Assembly: GCA_023390395.1 (NCBI GenBank) | Contig: JAEWCY010000018.1 | Span: 1 to 64,000 of the forward strand | Direction: 5' to 3' | Source: Pseudomonadota bacterium | Lineage (GTDB): Bacteria > Desulfobacterota > Desulfovibrionia > Desulfovibrionales > Desulfovibrionaceae | DNA: 64,000 nt | Part shown: piece after piece, positions 26,043 to 33,626 of the stretch | How the letters are laid out: each line of letters begins with the position of its first letter | Position numbering within the stretch: the stretch's first letter is position 1 | The notes under the pieces: model-generated | Seen by the model: the letters and a program-made list of their open reading frames with translations, nothing else | The model's database searches: none | What the model was told of the DNA's origin: nothing | Translations under genes and position numbers: made by a program

Positions 26043-26468
26043 CTATCTCTTAACTAACACTAATCCTATAATGCAAAGAACAACTCCGACAAAGTTAGTT
26101 TTCGTAAAATTTTCTTTATATATTAACAACCCCACCGGAAGGAGGAATATCGCAACAGCGATATTTGAAAAAACAGCAGCGATACTTATATCCCATCCCG
26201 CTCTATAGGCAAGTAAAAAGCCAATTTCTAGACCAACTATTGCAAAACCTAACGCAATGCTCGGCCACAATGAAAGCCTTAGATGTTCGACGAGCGTTAT
26301 ATTAGTATTGTAAAACGGAAACAGTACTAATGAAAATGCTATAGCTGTAATATATGTTATAACGAGAGAAATAAACGGGTTAAATTGTTGCGGTATGGAT
26401 TTTTGGAACACATGATAAAACAGATTTGACAAAACAACTATCGCAATTGACATATAATATGTTCCCAT
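26043..26468 (-). CDS. Four-helix EamA/DMT-type transporter
   Basis: A 141-residue integral membrane protein with four predicted helices, one EamA half-unit (for example IALGFAIVGLEIGFLLAYRA and FVGVVLCIIGLVLVKR at the C-terminus). Half-size DMT proteins act as dimers; they export small metabolites or drugs. AAAGGAG lies six bases before the ATG at 26468. It is divergent from the LysR-type gene at 26867, the usual layout of a regulator and its exporter. The substrate is unknown; the nearby radical SAM product is one candidate. Confidence 0.85.
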   Translation of the reverse strand: MGTYYMSIAIVVLSNLFYHVFQKSIPQQFNPFISLVITYITAIAFSLVLFPFYNTNITLVEHLRLSLWPSIALGFAIVGLEIGFLLAYRAGWDISIAAVFSNIAVAIFLLPVGLLIYKENFTKTNFVGVVLCIIGLVLVKR

Positions 26469-26866
26469 TAACATCTCCTTTGCACATCAACTTTACACTA
26501 CATACCCGCCACAAACAACCATGCGTTGCTTTACAGCATAGGTTATGAAGCATATTTAGCCTTCGATTTTTCCCCATAACTGAAGATTTTTGATACCTAT
26601 CTACAGTTATTCCAAAAACACGCACTTCAGCCTAAAAAAGCATATTGCACTTTGATTTATTTATTGCTACAGAGAAGTAAAGGGAAGTTAGTGCGCCCAA
26701 TGACTCCAAAACTCTGCAATCCTGGCTAAACGCAATCTTCCCACATTATAACTGAGCTTTCATCCCTTACATCTTAACTAGTATCGTCTTTATCACTGCG
26801 GAAAATGTTGGCACGCTAAAATCCATAAGCAAAACTAATCAAATCAAAATATTATCTGGACACCTT
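26469..26866. other. Divergent control region between transporter and LysR gene
   Basis: About 400 AT-rich bases with no gene. LysR-type regulators normally bind between such divergent genes, but I could not single out a convincing T-N11-A palindrome. Confidence 0.35.
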
Positions 26867-27760
26867 ATGATAGACGGCAACATGCTTGAAGCTCTTGGCT
26901 CAGTTCTCGAGTGTGGTGGTTTTGAAAAAGCCGCAAAGACTTTATTTATTTCGCAATCGGCGGTGTCTCAGCGCATCAAGCAGCTAGAAGAGTATATGGG
27001 GCAAGTCCTTATCGTGAGGACATCTCCACCCAAACCGACTCCTGCCGGTCGACAACTTCTAAAATATTACAAGCAAATTAAGTGTCTCGAAGAAGATGTT
27101 TTATCAAGATTAATATCTGGCGCGGGGAAAAAATACACTATTCTCAATTTGGGCGTTAATGCTGACAGCCTGTCTACTTGGTTTTTTAATATTGTTAGTA
27201 ATTTCTACAAAGATAACAATGTATTGTTCCATTTAATCGTAGATGATCAAGACGAAACACACAAGCTACTTACAGATGGCGATGTCGTCGGGTGCATAAG
27301 CTCAAGCGATACTACTGTCCAAGGATGTTCATGCGATTACCTCGGAGCAATGCAGTATAAATTTGCAGCGAATCCTTCTTTTTGTCAAACGTGGTTTAAC
27401 AGTGGAATTGAATACGATAATGCAGCGGAAGCCCCTACCATAAATTACAACACAAAAGACACTATTCATCATCAATTATTCAAAAATATCTTCCAGAAAT
27501 CCCCTCCAAAATTTAATACACACTTCATTCCATCCTCCGAGCAACTATTGCAAGCAGTCAAATGCGGACTAGGCTACGGAGCAGTGCCAAGCATTCAAGC
27601 TGAAGGTTACTTTAAAACTGGTGAGCTTGTTGACCTTTTCCCAGGGATATATATCGATATTAATCTTTACTGGCACTACTGGAATATTGATCTCCGTTTT
27701 TTAAAAAAATTTACAAAATCTCTAACTGAGCAGTCAAAGCACATTTTAAAACCGTACTAG
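26867..27760 (+). CDS. LysR-family regulator, ArgP-like
   Basis: A 297-residue LysR-type regulator. The N-terminal winged helix is clear (FEKAAKTLFISQSAVSQRIK at about 20-39) and is followed by the type 2 periplasmic-binding-like effector domain. The overall pattern (LGSVLECGGFEKAAKTL, GDVVGCISSSDTTVQGC) resembles the ArgP/IciA group, members of which control amino-acid exporters. It is divergent from the EamA-type exporter, which it probably controls. The 3' end overlaps the convergent small gene at 27711 by 50 bases. Confidence 0.85.
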   Translation: MIDGNMLEALGSVLECGGFEKAAKTLFISQSAVSQRIKQLEEYMGQVLIVRTSPPKPTPAGRQLLKYYKQIKCLEEDVLSRLISGAGKKYTILNLGVNADSLSTWFFNIVSNFYKDNNVLFHLIVDDQDETHKLLTDGDVVGCISSSDTTVQGCSCDYLGAMQYKFAANPSFCQTWFNSGIEYDNAAEAPTINYNTKDTIHHQLFKNIFQKSPPKFNTHFIPSSEQLLQAVKCGLGYGAVPSIQAEGYFKTGELVDLFPGIYIDINLYWHYWNIDLRFLKKFTKSLTEQSKHILKPY

Positions 27761-27974
27761 CAACATTTCCTTCCGCATCATGGAAAGACTTTATCTCTTT
27801 TAATGTTTCTACGAGGACAGCACACAACGACTCTAAAGACTCCTCATGCACTCCAATACATCCCATGCTTCCATCATCATTTTCAAACCGCAACAAAACC
27901 ATTTTCATTTCTGGTGAAATACACGGATGGAAAAATTTCACCACGAAAGGCATTTGCGAATCGAGTTTTGACAT
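27711..27974 (-). CDS. Small hypothetical protein downstream of the radical SAM gene
   Basis: An 87-residue protein of unknown family (MSKLDSQMPFVVKFFHPCIS start; a conserved-looking GSMGCIGVHEESLESLCAVL helix region). GGAGG lies five bases before the ATG at 27974. It begins 38 bases after the radical SAM gene on the same strand, so it is likely cotranscribed. Size and position would fit a carrier, regulator or substrate of the radical SAM enzyme; none of these is shown by the sequence. Its 3' end overlaps the convergent LysR gene. Confidence 0.65.
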   Translation of the reverse strand: MSKLDSQMPFVVKFFHPCISPEMKMVLLRFENDDGSMGCIGVHEESLESLCAVLVETLKEIKSFHDAEGNVASTVLKCALTAQLEIL

Positions 27975-28012
27975 ACAATCCTCCATTTTATCTTGCTATG
28001 TATCTAGCTTAA

Positions 28013-29170
28013 CTATACAACATGCCCTTTGCCTAAATAATTTGACAATAATTTATCTGCGATGATTTCCGACACTCTGGCATGCAGTGATGAGGCAATG
28101 CTCAAATTTTGCTCATTATATTTTTCCATTTCATAAGTCTTTACACACTCACACTTTAATTTTAACATTTCATCAATACTTTTATTTACGTTAAAAACAT
28201 TGATCGCATTATATAAATCACCATTACATCGGTAGCAGTTGCTAACGTAAAGCTGTGGCGTTGGATAGAACTCAAATCCTCCAATCCGCAATTCAAATCC
28301 AAAATCATTTATATCATCTTTTATACCTGCAATAATGTCTTTCAATATCCACCCGCTTGGTATTCTGTAGATACCTTGTGAATAAAAATAGTCCACTAGC
28401 GTCCATTTCTGTATACTAGTTGGCTCAAGAGAAACCACATCAGTCAAGTGTTTTAGCTTCTTCAGGCTCTCAACCACATCGGCAATGGATTCGTTAATCG
28501 TCAAAAACAATGGTTTCACAGTAATGTATGTCAGCAGCTTAAACTTATATTTCTTAACTAACTCGGCAGCCCTTACATAATCACCAAACGAGAATCCTTT
28601 GTTAATGCAGAGATCTCGTACAATTTCTGACCCAGACTCCAAACCAATTCCAACCTCAACTGATGTTGACTTCAACAAACTACTCATGACTTGCATTGCG
28701 CTTTCAGTAACAAACTCTGGCCTACTCTCGACAATGATGTGTTTTATATTCGCATCAGCATCTATTATTTTCAAAATTTCTGCAAAATCGTAATCTCTTA
28801 TCTCTTCTCGACTCAACAATGATCCTGCATTGTAAATACATACTATCGGAAATTCTTTAAAATCATACTTAGTGTATTCTGTTTTAAACTGTTGTAGGTG
28901 AGCACCTTCTGGCATTAGATCACCTTTTGTTGTCCCATGAAAATGCCCACACATGGAACATCCGCCATAGTCTAATTTACACCACGAGCACCCAACCCCT
29001 CTTAAATAGAAAATTATTCTCTTAACCTGCTTACCGTCTAAGTATCCTGTGCTTATTGACGAACTAGCAACTGTTGTCGTCTCATAATTTTTAGATTTGT
29101 ACGAAATATTTTTTTTAAGTTTTTGAATCATATGAGTCAAAACACGGTGGCTATTAGTAGTAGCATTCAT
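28013..29170 (-). CDS. Radical SAM protein of the archaeosine-synthase-like (TIGR01210/RaSEA) group
   Basis: A 385-residue radical SAM protein. Cysteines C61, C64, C71 and C74 (VGCSWCKLDYGGCSMCGHFH) give the GGCxxCG signature of this group. Later conserved segments follow: IYNAGSLLSREEI, VESRPEFVTE, GIGLESGSEIVRDLCINKGF and the TYITVKPLFLT strand. In archaea the relatives form archaeosine on tRNA; bacterial members are mostly uncharacterised. A second cysteine cluster near the C-terminus (SNCYRCN, KCECVKT) may bind another cofactor. GAGGTG precedes the ATG. It lies in a small cassette with an exporter, a LysR regulator and a short protein, which fits a small-molecule or peptide modification role better than tRNA. 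Confidence 0.8.
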   Translation of the reverse strand: MNATTNSHRVLTHMIQKLKKNISYKSKNYETTTVASSSISTGYLDGKQVKRIIFYLRGVGCSWCKLDYGGCSMCGHFHGTTKGDLMPEGAHLQQFKTEYTKYDFKEFPIVCIYNAGSLLSREEIRDYDFAEILKIIDADANIKHIIVESRPEFVTESAMQVMSSLLKSTSVEVGIGLESGSEIVRDLCINKGFSFGDYVRAAELVKKYKFKLLTYITVKPLFLTINESIADVVESLKKLKHLTDVVSLEPTSIQKWTLVDYFYSQGIYRIPSGWILKDIIAGIKDDINDFGFELRIGGFEFYPTPQLYVSNCYRCNGDLYNAINVFNVNKSIDEMLKLKCECVKTYEMEKYNEQNLSIASSLHARVSEIIADKLLSNYLGKGHVV

Positions 29171-29613
29171 TAAAATTCACCTCTACTTTGAATATAAATA
29201 GCCTTATGCCCACACTGACTTAGTAAATACATAGATATAAAAAGTAAAATTAGTTTTTTTGATGGCATATCAGCATGAGTTATTTCAACTTACCTGAAAA
29301 AATCTCAGAATTTCCAAGAAAATAGGTGGTTAAAGCACTGGAGAGTGAGGATTGACGATCCCCGGTTGGGCAACATAAATTTTCCACGAAAAGCAAAACT
29401 GAGTGGCATTCGTTGGCTGGCTGATACCCAGCGGGACGGCGACAACTTCTTTCACCGTAGTGGACGCCACGTCGATCCGATCCACAACGCCCTAATGATT
29501 ATATATTATTTTCTAACAACTGCGCACACGAAGACCTAACAGACCTCTCCCATCGACACCTGGGGTTAGGCCCATCAATGGGGTCGCTCAGGTAAACGAC
29601 CAGCGAGGGCAGC
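29171..29613. other. 443-bp spacer before the phage-type repressor gene
   Basis: No supported gene. Bases 29340-29490 have a more balanced, coding-like composition (frame 29345-29539) but show no ribosome site or family match, and may be the remains of an older gene. The left part should hold the promoter of the radical SAM operon. Confidence 0.35.
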
Positions 29614-30051
29614 ATGGATTTTGAGCTAGCTATGGAACGCATCCAGGCCATTACCGGGTGCCGAACGCAAACAGAATTGGGAAATGCCCTGGGCATTAAG
29701 CAGTCCAGCATTTCCGACGCAAAGCGGCGGCAGGTAATCCCTGATGGTTGGTTGGTCACGCTGTTTAGGTGTTATGGTGCAAATCCTTCCTGGATTCTGG
29801 GCGAAGCCGAATATCCGTATCTGGTTGAGCACTTAAATCGGGAAAATCCGACGACTGGGATCAAGGTAACGCCTACTTCTCCGCCTCCCGAACAGAATCC
29901 CAGACCCACGACCCGGGAACTTCTAGAGGCTTTACGCGAGCAGATCGGCGACACCTTCGAGATCATCATCGTTCCTGTTGGGACCCAAATCACCCTGCCG
30001 ACTCAGGCGAAGACTGTCATTGACCCTGTTGATGCAGACGTAGCTCAATAA
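29614..30051 (+). CDS. Phage CI-type repressor (HTH domain)
   Basis: A 145-residue protein. Residues 5-65 match the bacteriophage CI repressor helix-turn-helix domain (GCRTQTELGNALGIKQSSIS, DAKRRQVIPDGWLVTLFRCY). The remainder has a Pro-rich linker and a short C-terminal part (TTRELLEALREQIGDTFEII) without the S24 peptidase, so it cannot self-cleave. GAGGGCAGC directly precedes the ATG. No other phage genes are nearby, so it is a remnant or the regulator of the island. Confidence 0.85.
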   Translation: MDFELAMERIQAITGCRTQTELGNALGIKQSSISDAKRRQVIPDGWLVTLFRCYGANPSWILGEAEYPYLVEHLNRENPTTGIKVTPTSPPPEQNPRPTTRELLEALREQIGDTFEIIIVPVGTQITLPTQAKTVIDPVDADVAQ

Positions 30052-30300
30052 CAGGCTCTGTGCCGACCGAATTAAGGTGAGATTGACAGCAGATGAGAAG
30101 GCAACCCTAGGATTAAAGGGGCTCTTAATTTCCGACGAGATGGGATGTAGGGGTAACCAAAATTGATGATCTGATGGAAAGTCAGGAGAATTATGTGCCG
30201 GTTCGACCTGGGCAGCAGATATGGCGCTATCAGCTTACCCGTGCTGCCCGACACCGACACGAAACATCACCCATCCGATCCTTCCTGCCACACGCGCAGG

Positions 30301-30609
30301 CCTCTGCGCATTGTGTAGCGCCTCACCACGCCCTCATTTTCCAGCTCATTTCGCCCACACGGCCCGGCCCAGCCCGGCATCCCAAAATTTCAAATTTTGC
30401 AAAATATGACGCATCCCACTGAAATCGCAGACGATCTACTCGAGATACGCGTTCAAAATCGTTCAAATTCTTTCAACATGCTGAAATTCTGAACTATTCC
30501 AGAATATCAGCACCGACACCGGCCAAGGTGGGACGAAACGGGTGGGGTGGACCGGATGACAGGGGGATTTGGGATTGCGGATAAATCGGGTCCGCCAACG
30601 ATGCCAACA
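30301..30609. repeat. Diverged direct repeat, copy 2, next to the tRNA gene
   Basis: The partner of 25497-25786 in the same orientation, ending 62 bases before the 3' end of tRNA-Thr. TTCAAA words recur at 30450-30478. The two copies bracket the transporter, LysR, radical SAM and CI-repressor genes. The divergence shows the duplication is old. No gene is present in either copy. Confidence 0.8.
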
Positions 30610-30671
30610 GGCATGGCCCGCTGCAAAACGAAAAAGGGGCCAGGACCATCGATCCTAACCCCTTGAAATTA

Positions 30672-30747
30672 TGGAGCCAGCATGGAGACTCGAACTCCAG
30701 ACCTGCTGATTACGAATCAGCTGCTCTACCAACTGAGCTATGCTGGC
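30672..30747 (-). tRNA. tRNA-Thr (anticodon CGT)
   Basis: A 76-base cloverleaf on the minus strand: acceptor arms GCCAGCA/TGCTGGC, anticodon stem GCTGA/TCAGC around loop TTCGTAA (anticodon CGT), T loop GTTCGAGTC, discriminator T and an encoded CCA. Its 3' end points toward the AT-rich island, the orientation expected if the island integrated at this gene. Confidence 0.95.
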
Positions 30748-30905
30748 AACGGCGAGGAAATGCTTGATACACGGGGGCTTCTAGGGCGTCAAGGGGTTTT
30801 GACGGCTGGCCGAATTCGAACGTTTTCAACACAATACGTTCGCGTTCGGCGCTTGGTCGCGGCCCTCTGTCGCCAAAGCGCCCCGCGCGGGTTCGCGGCC
30901 GCGCC

Positions 30906-32648
30906 TCAGGAGCCGCCGCGCGGCGGCGCGTAGCGGTTCACGATGGGCAAACGCCAGTCCTTGCCGAAGGCGCGCGTCGTGATCTTCGGGCCGGGCGGAC
31001 TCTGCCGGCGCTTGTACTCGTTGCGGTCCACAAGGCGCGTCACCCGGTCCACCACCGCCGGGTCCATGCCCGCCGCCACCATGGCCGACGGCGACAACCC
31101 GTCCTCCACATAGGCCGCCAGCACCGGGTCCAAGGCGTCGTATTCCGGCAGCGAATCCGAATCCTTCTGGTTGGGGCGCAGTTCCGCCGTGGGCGGCTTG
31201 ACCAGCACTCGCGCCGGGATGAGGTCCCGGCCGGCCTCGGCGTTTCGCCAGCGCGACAGGGCGTACACCAGGGTCTTGGGCACATCCTTGATCACCGCGT
31301 AGCCCCCGGCCGTGTCGCCGTAGAGCGTCGAATAGCCCACCCCCACCTCGGACTTGTTGCCCGTGGTCAGGACCAGTCGGCCGAACTTGTTGGACAGGGC
31401 CATAAGGAGCGTCCCCCGGATGCGCGGCTGGAGGTTCTCCTCGGCCACGTCGAAGGGACGGTCGCCGAAAAGCGGGGACAGCGCCCCGAGAAAGGACTTG
31501 AAGACCTCCTCGATGGCCACCACATGGAATTCGATGCCGAGCGCCTCGGCCAGGGCTTTCGCGTCCTCCAGGCTGTCGTCCGAGGAAAAGCGCGTGGGCA
31601 TGGCCACGCCGAGCACGTTCTCCGGCCCCAGGGCGTCGGCGGCGATCGCCGCCGTCAGCGACGAGTCGATGCCGCCGGAAAGCCCGATGGCCACGCCCGG
31701 AAAACCGGACTTGCGCACGTAGTCGCCCGTGCCGAGCACAAGCGCCCGGTAGACCTCCTCCACGTCGCAAAGAAGCGGCGGGATGGCCGCGACAGGAAGC
31801 GCCGCCCGCGCCGGCGCGGCCACGGCGGGCAGGACCATCCGCCCCGGGCAGGCCTCCAGGGCCGGCTCCCACTTGCGGCAACGCGGGTCGAGAAGCCGCC
31901 GCCGCGTGGGCAGCCCCGGGTCCAGGTCGCACACGACCGTGTCCTCGGCGAACTGGCGGCCCCGGGCCAGCAGCGCGCCGTCCGGGCCGAAGACCACGCT
32001 GTGGCCGTCGAAGACCAGCTCGTCCTGGCCGCCGACCATGTTGGCGTAGGCCACGAAAGCGCCGTTGTCCGAGGCCCGGGTGGAGAGCATCCGCTCCCGG
32101 GACGCGCCCTTGCCCCGATGGTAGGGCGAGGCGGAAATGTTGACGAGCAGGCGCGCCCCGCCGCCGTGGGCCTGCTCGGCCGGGGGGCCGCCGGGATACC
32201 AGATGTCCTCGCACACGCTCACGCCGAACACGAAGCCGTCGCGGTCGAAGACGCAACTCCCCCGCCCGGCGGCGAAATAGCGGTTCTCGTCGAAAACCCC
32301 GTAATTGGGCAGGTAGCGCTTGGCCACTACCGCGGCCACGGCCCCGTCGTGGGCGACCACGGCCGCGTTTTGCAGGTCGCCTTCCAGCCACGGACAACCG
32401 TACACGGCAGTCATCCCCCGGCAGCGCCCGGCGATGTCCCGGGCCCGCTCCATGCAGGCGGCCACGAAATCGGGCTTGATGAGCAGGTCCTCGGGCGGAT
32501 AGCCCGAAAGGACCATTTCCGGAAAGACCGCCAGGTCGGCCCCGGCCCGGCGCGCCGCCTCAAGGCCGGCCAGCACCTTGGCGGCGTTGCCGTCGACGTC
32601 CCCCACCGTGGGATTGAACTGGCAAAGCATCACGCGAAAACCGGCCAT
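30906..32648 (-). CDS. nadE: Glutamine-dependent NAD+ synthetase
   Basis: A 580-residue two-domain enzyme that amidates nicotinic acid adenine dinucleotide to NAD+ with glutamine and ATP. The N-terminal nitrilase-type glutaminase has its Glu, Lys and Cys: FPEMVLSGYPPEDL, VAKRYLPNYGVFDE and SVCEDIW. The C-terminal synthetase has the PP-loop GLSGGIDSSLTA, then LTTGNKSEVGVGY and the KPPTAELRPNQKDSDSLPEY loop. AAAGGAGG lies five bases before the ATG at 32648; the frame runs open far upstream but without a ribosome site. It is the first gene on the chromosomal side of the tRNA. Confidence 0.97.
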   Translation of the reverse strand: MAGFRVMLCQFNPTVGDVDGNAAKVLAGLEAARRAGADLAVFPEMVLSGYPPEDLLIKPDFVAACMERARDIAGRCRGMTAVYGCPWLEGDLQNAAVVAHDGAVAAVVAKRYLPNYGVFDENRYFAAGRGSCVFDRDGFVFGVSVCEDIWYPGGPPAEQAHGGGARLLVNISASPYHRGKGASRERMLSTRASDNGAFVAYANMVGGQDELVFDGHSVVFGPDGALLARGRQFAEDTVVCDLDPGLPTRRRLLDPRCRKWEPALEACPGRMVLPAVAAPARAALPVAAIPPLLCDVEEVYRALVLGTGDYVRKSGFPGVAIGLSGGIDSSLTAAIAADALGPENVLGVAMPTRFSSDDSLEDAKALAEALGIEFHVVAIEEVFKSFLGALSPLFGDRPFDVAEENLQPRIRGTLLMALSNKFGRLVLTTGNKSEVGVGYSTLYGDTAGGYAVIKDVPKTLVYALSRWRNAEAGRDLIPARVLVKPPTAELRPNQKDSDSLPEYDALDPVLAAYVEDGLSPSAMVAAGMDPAVVDRVTRLVDRNEYKRRQSPPGPKITTRAFGKDWRLPIVNRYAPPRGGS

Positions 32649-32922
32649 GACCGCCTCCTTTTCCCCTCCCCAAATCGCTCGAACATCTAGCCCGTCTCGC
32701 CGCCGGCGGCAACCGCCCGATACGCCGACCAAGGCAGGCTGCCCGGGCGGCGAGCCAAGCGACGACGCCGCGCCCATTTTCCCGCTTCCGTCGGGACCTG
32801 CTCCCCCTCCCCGACGGCCTCGGCCCGCGACAGCCCCGGACGCCAGGCCAGGCCACGCCTGCCCCTTTCCCAATCCGATCCATCTTCTGGCGAACCCGGC
32901 CGACGCTTCGCGCACGAATCAA
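32649..32922. other. Divergent spacer upstream of nadE
   Basis: GC-rich spacer of about 270 bases between nadE and the Fur-type promoter. It must contain the nadE promoter; no clear element is visible. Confidence 0.35.
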
Positions 32923-32951
32923 TTGACAATGATTTTCATTATCGCTATAGA
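32923..32951 (+). promoter_or_regulatory. Sigma-70 promoter overlapped by a Fur box
   Basis: TTGACA (32923-32928) and TATAGA (32946-32951) are 17 bases apart. The 19 bases GACAATGATTTTCATTATC (32925-32943) match the Fur consensus GATAATGATAATCATTATC at 16 of 19 positions and cover the -35 and spacer. Transcription of the small gene at 33004 should be repressed by iron-loaded Fur. Confidence 0.75.
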
Positions 32952-33003
32952 CTGGTTCCAGCAAACCCGCCCGGCCGTTTTTACCGGGCGACAAGGAGCC
33001 GCC

Positions 33004-33168
33004 ATGCTGTCGCATTCCTCGATTTCCTCGCGCCGCCAGACCTGGGGCTGGGCCAAGAGCTTTTTCGGCCCCTTGCGCCAAAACGCCGAAACGCCCGCCC
33101 GCCGGGAGCCCTCGGAGTTCGACCGGACCCCGGCCCCGCGAAGCCCGGAACCCGGGGAAACCAAATGA
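33004..33168 (+). CDS. 54-residue Fur-controlled small protein
   Basis: A short protein beginning MLSHSSISSRRQTWGWAKSF, followed by a Pro/Arg-rich tail, with no known domain. The aromatic segment TWGWAKSFFGPL could be an amphipathic helix. AAGGAG lies five bases before the ATG and the Fur-box promoter lies 50 bases upstream, so expression under iron limitation is likely. The gene at 33221 follows on the same strand and may be cotranscribed. It could be an iron-stress peptide or, less likely, a leader for the next gene. Confidence 0.7.
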   Translation: MLSHSSISSRRQTWGWAKSFFGPLRQNAETPARREPSEFDRTPAPRSPEPGETK

Positions 33169-33220
33169 AACGCGACGCCCGGCGAGGCGGATGCGCCACG
33201 CCGGCACGGGAGATGCGGCC

Positions 33221-33547
33221 ATGACCGACATGCGCTTTCCCTTCGGCGACGAGGCGGCCTGCATACGGACCCTGCTCGCCGGCTACGGACTGCGGCCCGT
33301 GGCCGACCACAAGGGACGGCACTGCTACCAGGGCCGGGCCGTCTGGCAGGGCCGGCCCGTCATCTGCCGCATCGGCGCGGGCGACCTGTCGCGCCTGCCC
33401 CGGAGCCTCTACGAGGAGGCCTGGAGCGGCTACTACGACGCGGCCGAGCCGGACAGCATGCTTTACGACGAGACTCACGCCAACATCCTGGCCTGCGTGA
33501 AAACGGCGCTTGCGCCCCCGCCTCGGCCCTCGTGCGACGTCCCGTAA
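33221..33547 (+). CDS. Hypothetical protein in the Fur-controlled transcript
   Basis: A 108-residue protein of unknown family, with a two-part sequence (FGDEAACIRTLLAGYGLRPV, then a GRAVWQGRPVICRIGAGDL beta segment). The start is uncertain: the ATG at 33221 has GGAGA eight bases upstream, while the ATG at 33191 has GAGG only three bases away. It follows the Fur-controlled small gene after about 50 bases with no terminator between, which suggests one iron-responsive transcript. It converges with the histidine kinase gene across a long dyad. Confidence 0.6.
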   Translation: MTDMRFPFGDEAACIRTLLAGYGLRPVADHKGRHCYQGRAVWQGRPVICRIGAGDLSRLPRSLYEEAWSGYYDAAEPDSMLYDETHANILACVKTALAPPPRPSCDVP

Positions 33548-33578
33548 CATCAGCATTGTTTGGGAGAAGATCATTCAA

Positions 33579-33626
33579 GCGTCATGACCGCGAAAGGCGC
33601 AAAGACGCCTTTCGCGGTCGTGACGC
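33579..33626. terminator. Long dyad between convergent genes
   Basis: A 21-bp inverted repeat (20 of 21 match; GCGTCATGACCGCGAAAGGCG and its complement) with a 6-base loop, abutting the stop codon of the histidine kinase. There is no T run on either side, but the position between convergent genes suggests a two-way terminator. Confidence 0.65.

Noticed and set aside
30672..30747. Search for a duplicated tRNA-Thr 3' end as an attR site within the window
   Set aside because: Only short chance matches (GGAGCCAG in the IS21 ends and near 25830) were found, none extending into the T arm.
30826..32397. A 523-residue minus-strand frame overlapping nadE
   Set aside because: Shifted frame of nadE with Arg/Gly/Ala-rich translation and no motifs.
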